A stretch of 64,000 nt of DNA from an uncultured Anaerovibrio sp. Lineage in GTDB: Bacteria > Bacillota > Negativicutes > Selenomonadales > Selenomonadaceae. A model generated the notes under the pieces. The model ran no database searches and was not told the origin of the DNA. It saw nothing but the letters and a program-made list of their open reading frames with translations. The stretch is from positions 36,633-100,632 of the forward strand of contig CAKPVW010000002.1 in NCBI GenBank assembly GCA_934196075.1, given 5' to 3'. Of the stretch, positions 61,121 to 64,000 are shown one piece after another. The position numbers and the translations under genes are program-made. Positions within the stretch are counted from its first letter, which is position 1. Each line of letters opens with the position of its first letter.

Positions 61121-62247
61121 AGGTACAGGACTTTGTCAAAATTATAGGGGGAGAGTTTTTTACCGGAGTACCTGATTCCCTGCTAAAGCCTTTGGTAGAT
61201 TATCTTTTAGATAACTGCCAAGGTAATGAAAAACATGTTATTGCCGCTAATGAGGGAAATGCTATAGCCATAGGAGCAGGATATCATTTGGCTACGGGCA
61301 AGGTGCCTGTTATATATATGCAGAATAGTGGCGAAGGCAATGCAGTTAATCCCGTAGCGTCTTTATTGCATCCCATGGTATACGGTATTCCAGAATTATT
61401 TATTATTGGCTGGCGGGGAGAGCCTGGAGTAAAGGATGAGCCTCAGCATGTATTTCAGGGGGAGATTACCCTGAAATTACTAGAGGTATTAGAAACAAAA
61501 TATTACGTCATTAGAGATAATACGACCTTGCAGGAACTGTCTCGGATGATGGAAATTATTCAAAAGCTACTGCAGCAGGGAAAATCTGCAGCCCTGGTGG
61601 TTGCTAAAGGAGCTTTGACATATGAAAAGAAGAAGTATGCTAATAGTTATCTAATGAAAAGGGAAGATATATTGGAGCATATTCTGGCAGTAACAGGAGA
61701 TAATCCTATTATTTCTACCACTGGCAAGACAAGTAGAGAGTTATTTGAGCTAAGAGAAAAACATAAACTATTAGACAATGTTAATGTCCATAGCAGGGAC
61801 TTTTTGACTGTTGGATCTATGGGACATAGTTCTTCTATAGCGTTGGGGATGGCTTTGCAGCTGCCAGAAAAAAACATATGGTGTATTGATGGGGATGGTG
61901 CTATCTTGATGCATGGTGGTGCTATGGCCGTAATAGGAAAAGCACAGCCAGAGAATTTGATTCATGTAGTTATTAACAACGAAGCTCATGAGTCAGTGGG
62001 CGGTCAGCCAACGGCAGCCAATGCTGTAGATTTAACGGCTATGGCCACGGCCTGCGGGTATAAATATGCTCACTGTGTGGCAGATTTTGCTTCCTTGGAT
62101 AAGATTTTAGAGGAATATGCAGAACTAAAGGGATTGAAATTTTTGGAAATAAAAGCTGCTATAGGATCTAGAACAAACCTAGGTCGACCAAGTATATCGC
62201 CTAGCTATAATAAGAAGCTGTTTACGGATGCTGTTCGGTATAATTAA
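61117..62247 (+). CDS. ppd: Phosphonopyruvate decarboxylase
   Basis: A 376-aa ThDP enzyme. The N-terminus FFTGVPDSLLKPLVDYLLDN with the catalytic region AANEGNAIAIGAGYHLATG, and the ThDP motif IDGDGAILMHGGAMAVIG, are those of Ppd. It decarboxylates phosphonopyruvate to phosphonoacetaldehyde, making the mutase step irreversible. The start is GTG at 61117 inside GTGA, overlapping the previous stop. Last gene of the operon; flagellin follows from its own promoter. Confidence 0.94.
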   Translation: MKVQDFVKIIGGEFFTGVPDSLLKPLVDYLLDNCQGNEKHVIAANEGNAIAIGAGYHLATGKVPVIYMQNSGEGNAVNPVASLLHPMVYGIPELFIIGWRGEPGVKDEPQHVFQGEITLKLLEVLETKYYVIRDNTTLQELSRMMEIIQKLLQQGKSAALVVAKGALTYEKKKYANSYLMKREDILEHILAVTGDNPIISTTGKTSRELFELREKHKLLDNVNVHSRDFLTVGSMGHSSSIALGMALQLPEKNIWCIDGDGAILMHGGAMAVIGKAQPENLIHVVINNEAHESVGGQPTAANAVDLTAMATACGYKYAHCVADFASLDKILEEYAELKGLKFLEIKAAIGSRTNLGRPSISPSYNKKLFTDAVRYN

Positions 62248-62287
62248 AATGGTATGTAAAATTTTTCAAGAAAATTAATTTTATATT

Positions 62288-62314
62288 TAAGAACCATAGA
62301 GTTTCTCACGATAA
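62288..62314 (+). promoter_or_regulatory. Sigma-28-like promoter of flagellin, copy 4
   Basis: TAAG at 62288-62291, 15 bases, CACGATAA at 62307-62314; the flagellin position makes this the reference for the other three. Confidence 0.82.
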
Positions 62315-62329
62315 TATGTATGACAACGG

Positions 62330-62430
62330 CAAAGGACATATTTCAGGTGGCTAGCAACCCAGAAATATGTCAGATATTTGCAAAACAATTTTATACAGTT
62401 AGTGGCACGGATGCTACTAACCTTGTTGAC
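62330..62430 (+). promoter_or_regulatory. Flagellin leader with CUAGCAA hairpin
   Basis: A perfect 10-bp stem GACATATTTC (62335-62344) / GAAATATGTC (62362-62371) carries GG-CTAGCAA-CC at its tip. A second hairpin, GTTAGTGGC...GCTACTAAC, follows at about 62399-62422 without a clear terminator run. Only the CTAGCAA hairpin is shared with leaders 1-3. Confidence 0.7.
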
Positions 62431-62450
62431 AACCAAGGAGGAAAATTATT

Positions 62451-63785
62451 ATGGCAATGGTAGTTAAAAACAACATGTCCGCACTGTCCACCCTGAACAC
62501 ACTGAACAAGAACACTAATGCACTCTCCAAGAGCTTGCAGAAAGTTTCTTCCGGTATGAAGATCAACAGCGCTGCTGACGATGCTTCCGGTTATGCAATT
62601 TCCGAGCGTATGCGTGTGCAGATTCGTTCTTTGGATCAGGCTAATAGCAATGCTCAGAACGGCGGCTCCATGATGAAGGTTGCTGAGGGTGCTGTAAGCT
62701 CTACTGTAGATATCCTGAAGACTCTGAAGGAGAAGGCAGTAAATGCAGCCAACGATACTAATACTGATGCAGATCGTCAGACTATCCAGAAAGAGCTGGA
62801 TCAGTCTATCGACCAGATCAACGACAATGCAAATGTAACCTTTAATGGCCAGTATCTGGTAGATGGTTCCAAGAATAGCAAGACCGTTGGTACTTCTACA
62901 GCTTTGACTAACCAGAGCTTGGCAGAAGGCACCGCAATGAGTGATACGCTGATTTCTTTGGCGGCACGTAATGGTGATAAGCTGAACATTCAGTCTACCG
63001 ATACTGTTACTGTATCTTGGGTAAAAGATGGTAAGACCTATACTGCTTCTACTCTGGTTGGCAGCACTCAGACCTTGGCTGACATTTTGGGTAGCAGCTC
63101 TACTCTTAAGACTGCAAGCAGCCATGCACTGTCTGCTGATTTGAAGCTCGTTGGTGAAAAGACTTCCTTCATTGCTTTGGATGGTTCTGGTAACAGCGTA
63201 TATACTGCTTCTGGTGAGAGTGCTCTTTCTATTACCTCTACAGGTACTGGTATTGAAAATCAGATTTCTGGCTTTACCATTTCTATTACTGATAATACTG
63301 GTGCAGTTCGCAAGTCTGCTAATGCAGCTTTGGATGCTTTTGATGAGACTCTTCGTGCTCAGAACAAGTCAGATGATAATTCCATCAATCTGCAGATTGG
63401 TACCAAGGCCAACCAGACCATTAAGGTTGGCTTGACTGATATGAAGGCTCAGGCTCTTGGTCTTCAGGGTAAGGACAACAGTACTCTTCAGGTAGGCAAT
63501 CAGGAGCAGGCTAATGCAGCTATCAATGTTTTGGATGCAGCTATTCAGAAGGCTCTGGATCAGCAGACCACTATCGGTGCTGTTCAGTCCCGTCTGGAAT
63601 ACACTCAGAACAATTTGACTACTGCCAGCGAGAACGTAACTGCTGCAGAGTCCACTATCCGCGATGCTGATATGGCTAAGGAAATGACCGAGTACACCAA
63701 GAACAATGTTCTGATGCAGGCTGCCCAGTCCATGCTGGCTCAGGCAAATCAGAGCAGCTCCAATGTACTGTCTCTCCTCCAGTAA
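62451..63785 (+). CDS. fliC: Flagellin
   Basis: A 444-aa flagellin. The N-terminal D0/D1 region (VVKNNMSALSTLNTLNKNTNALSKSLQKVSSGMKINSAADDASGYAISERM) and the C-terminal region (SRLEYTQNNLTTASENVTAAESTIRDADMAKEM...SLLQ) are conserved. The middle 200 residues are variable, rich in Ser/Thr and likely surface-exposed, offering O-glycosylation sites. It is secreted by the flagellar type III system. SD AAGGAGG. The glycan island lies directly upstream and its phosphonate operon shares the promoter type. Codon use is that of a highly expressed gene. Confidence 0.98.
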   Translation: MAMVVKNNMSALSTLNTLNKNTNALSKSLQKVSSGMKINSAADDASGYAISERMRVQIRSLDQANSNAQNGGSMMKVAEGAVSSTVDILKTLKEKAVNAANDTNTDADRQTIQKELDQSIDQINDNANVTFNGQYLVDGSKNSKTVGTSTALTNQSLAEGTAMSDTLISLAARNGDKLNIQSTDTVTVSWVKDGKTYTASTLVGSTQTLADILGSSSTLKTASSHALSADLKLVGEKTSFIALDGSGNSVYTASGESALSITSTGTGIENQISGFTISITDNTGAVRKSANAALDAFDETLRAQNKSDDNSINLQIGTKANQTIKVGLTDMKAQALGLQGKDNSTLQVGNQEQANAAINVLDAAIQKALDQQTTIGAVQSRLEYTQNNLTTASENVTAAESTIRDADMAKEMTEYTKNNVLMQAAQSMLAQANQSSSNVLSLLQ

Positions 63786-63827
63786 TATCTGATATTCTTT
63801 GTACGGATATTCAATTGAACAATATGA

Positions 63828-63856
63828 GAACCGTCCCTCGGGGCGGTTCTTTTTTT
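63828..63856 (+). terminator. Intrinsic terminator of flagellin
   Basis: GAACCGTCC pairs with GGGCGGTTC around a CTC-type loop, followed by T7. Confidence 0.9.
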
Positions 63857-63934
63857 CCTTTATAGGAAAGTTCTAAATTCTTTATCGTGATAAAGGCTAT
63901 AGAATAATAAAATATGACACAGCAAACAGAAGAA

Positions 63935-64000
63935 TTAGTCAAATAATTCTTCAAAAGGATCATCTTCGTTTAAAAAGTAGTCCATGTCTAGAATTTCTTC
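63935..64000 (-). CDS. C-terminal end of a minus-strand gene (partial)
   Basis: The minus strand reads EEILDMDYFLNEDDPFEELFD and a TAA stop at 63935-63937; the rest lies beyond the window. The tail is strongly acidic. It is convergent with flagellin. The function cannot be told from 21 residues. Confidence 0.45.
   Translation of the reverse strand, partial: EEILDMDYFLNEDDPFEELFD

Noticed and set aside
1..64000. tRNA, rRNA, CRISPR array, prophage or intact insertion sequence
   Set aside because: No cloverleaf with CCA-type end, no rRNA blocks, no regular repeat-spacer array and no transposase other than the Rpn-type nuclease were seen.

Overview
The window looks like chromosome of a flagellated, low-to-moderate GC member of the Firmicutes, most likely a Negativicutes (Selenomonadales/Selenomonadaceae-like) anaerobe. 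The support is an hrcA-grpE-dnaK-dnaJ-prmA heat-shock operon under a perfect CIRCE operator, strong AGGAGG ribosome binding sites, TRAP-TAXI and sodium-symporter organic-acid uptake, and a flagellin preceded by a pseudaminic-acid-type glycan island. The genus is a guess. There are no rRNA or tRNA genes, no CRISPR array and no intact insertion sequence or prophage.

Left part (1-31.9 kb), mostly core genome. A divergent FtsZ-like protein and TcdA come first. A probable amidine/nitrogen-compound island follows (2.1-7.0 kb): PucR regulator, cytosine/creatinine-deaminase-like amidohydrolase, a 51-aa membrane peptide, a sodium:solute symporter and creatininase. Next are a secreted protein, the scar of a deleted divergent lysR/MATE pair, an Rpn-type nuclease, a complete TRAP-TAXI transporter (receptor, DUF1850, fused permease), a PAS-GGDEF-EAL protein, queF, comEA-comEC, an OPT transporter with a PqqD-like partner, holA, hemW, the heat-shock operon, prmA, and two small two-gene modules (DUF4160/DUF2442 and RelB/YoeB). 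Two short RNA-gene-like transcripts with a shared hairpin (21.7 kb minus, 29.55 kb plus) and a 170-bp imperfect palindrome (29.0 kb) lie between genes.

Right part (32.2-63.8 kb), a flagellin glycosylation island ending at the flagellin gene. It encodes PseB, PseC, PseG and PseI (pseudaminic-acid-type nonulosonate) with a formyltransferase-fold enzyme where PseH would be expected. It also encodes a CDP-hexose pathway (glucose-1-phosphate cytidylyltransferase, 4,6-dehydratase, 3-dehydrase, a reductase) plus a thiamine-diphosphate enzyme that could build a branched dideoxy sugar. Glycosyltransferases, an FkbM methyltransferase and two paralogous radical-SAM/SPASM enzymes are present. A five-gene phosphonate operon (cytosolic sulfatase-fold protein, AEP transaminase, PEP mutase, LicC/PntC-like nucleotidyltransferase, phosphonopyruvate decarboxylase) stands directly before flagellin.

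The most interesting signal is regulatory. Four leaders (33.4, 33.7, 55.6 and 62.3 kb) each carry a sigma-28-like promoter with exactly 15 bases between its two elements. Each is followed by a hairpin with the invariant loop CUAGCAA. Three of the leaders continue into a second conserved hairpin and an intrinsic terminator, like a riboswitch or attenuator. They precede a large glycosyltransferase gene, a 23-codon gene remnant, the phosphonate operon and flagellin. The natural reading is that 2-aminoethylphosphonate synthesis is part of the late flagellar regulon and that the phosphonate decorates the flagellin glycan. Recent rearrangement is visible in the island: a frameshifted glycosyltransferase, a multiply frameshifted acetyltransferase, a duplicated 3' end of the cytidylyltransferase gene, and a BCCT transporter fragment.
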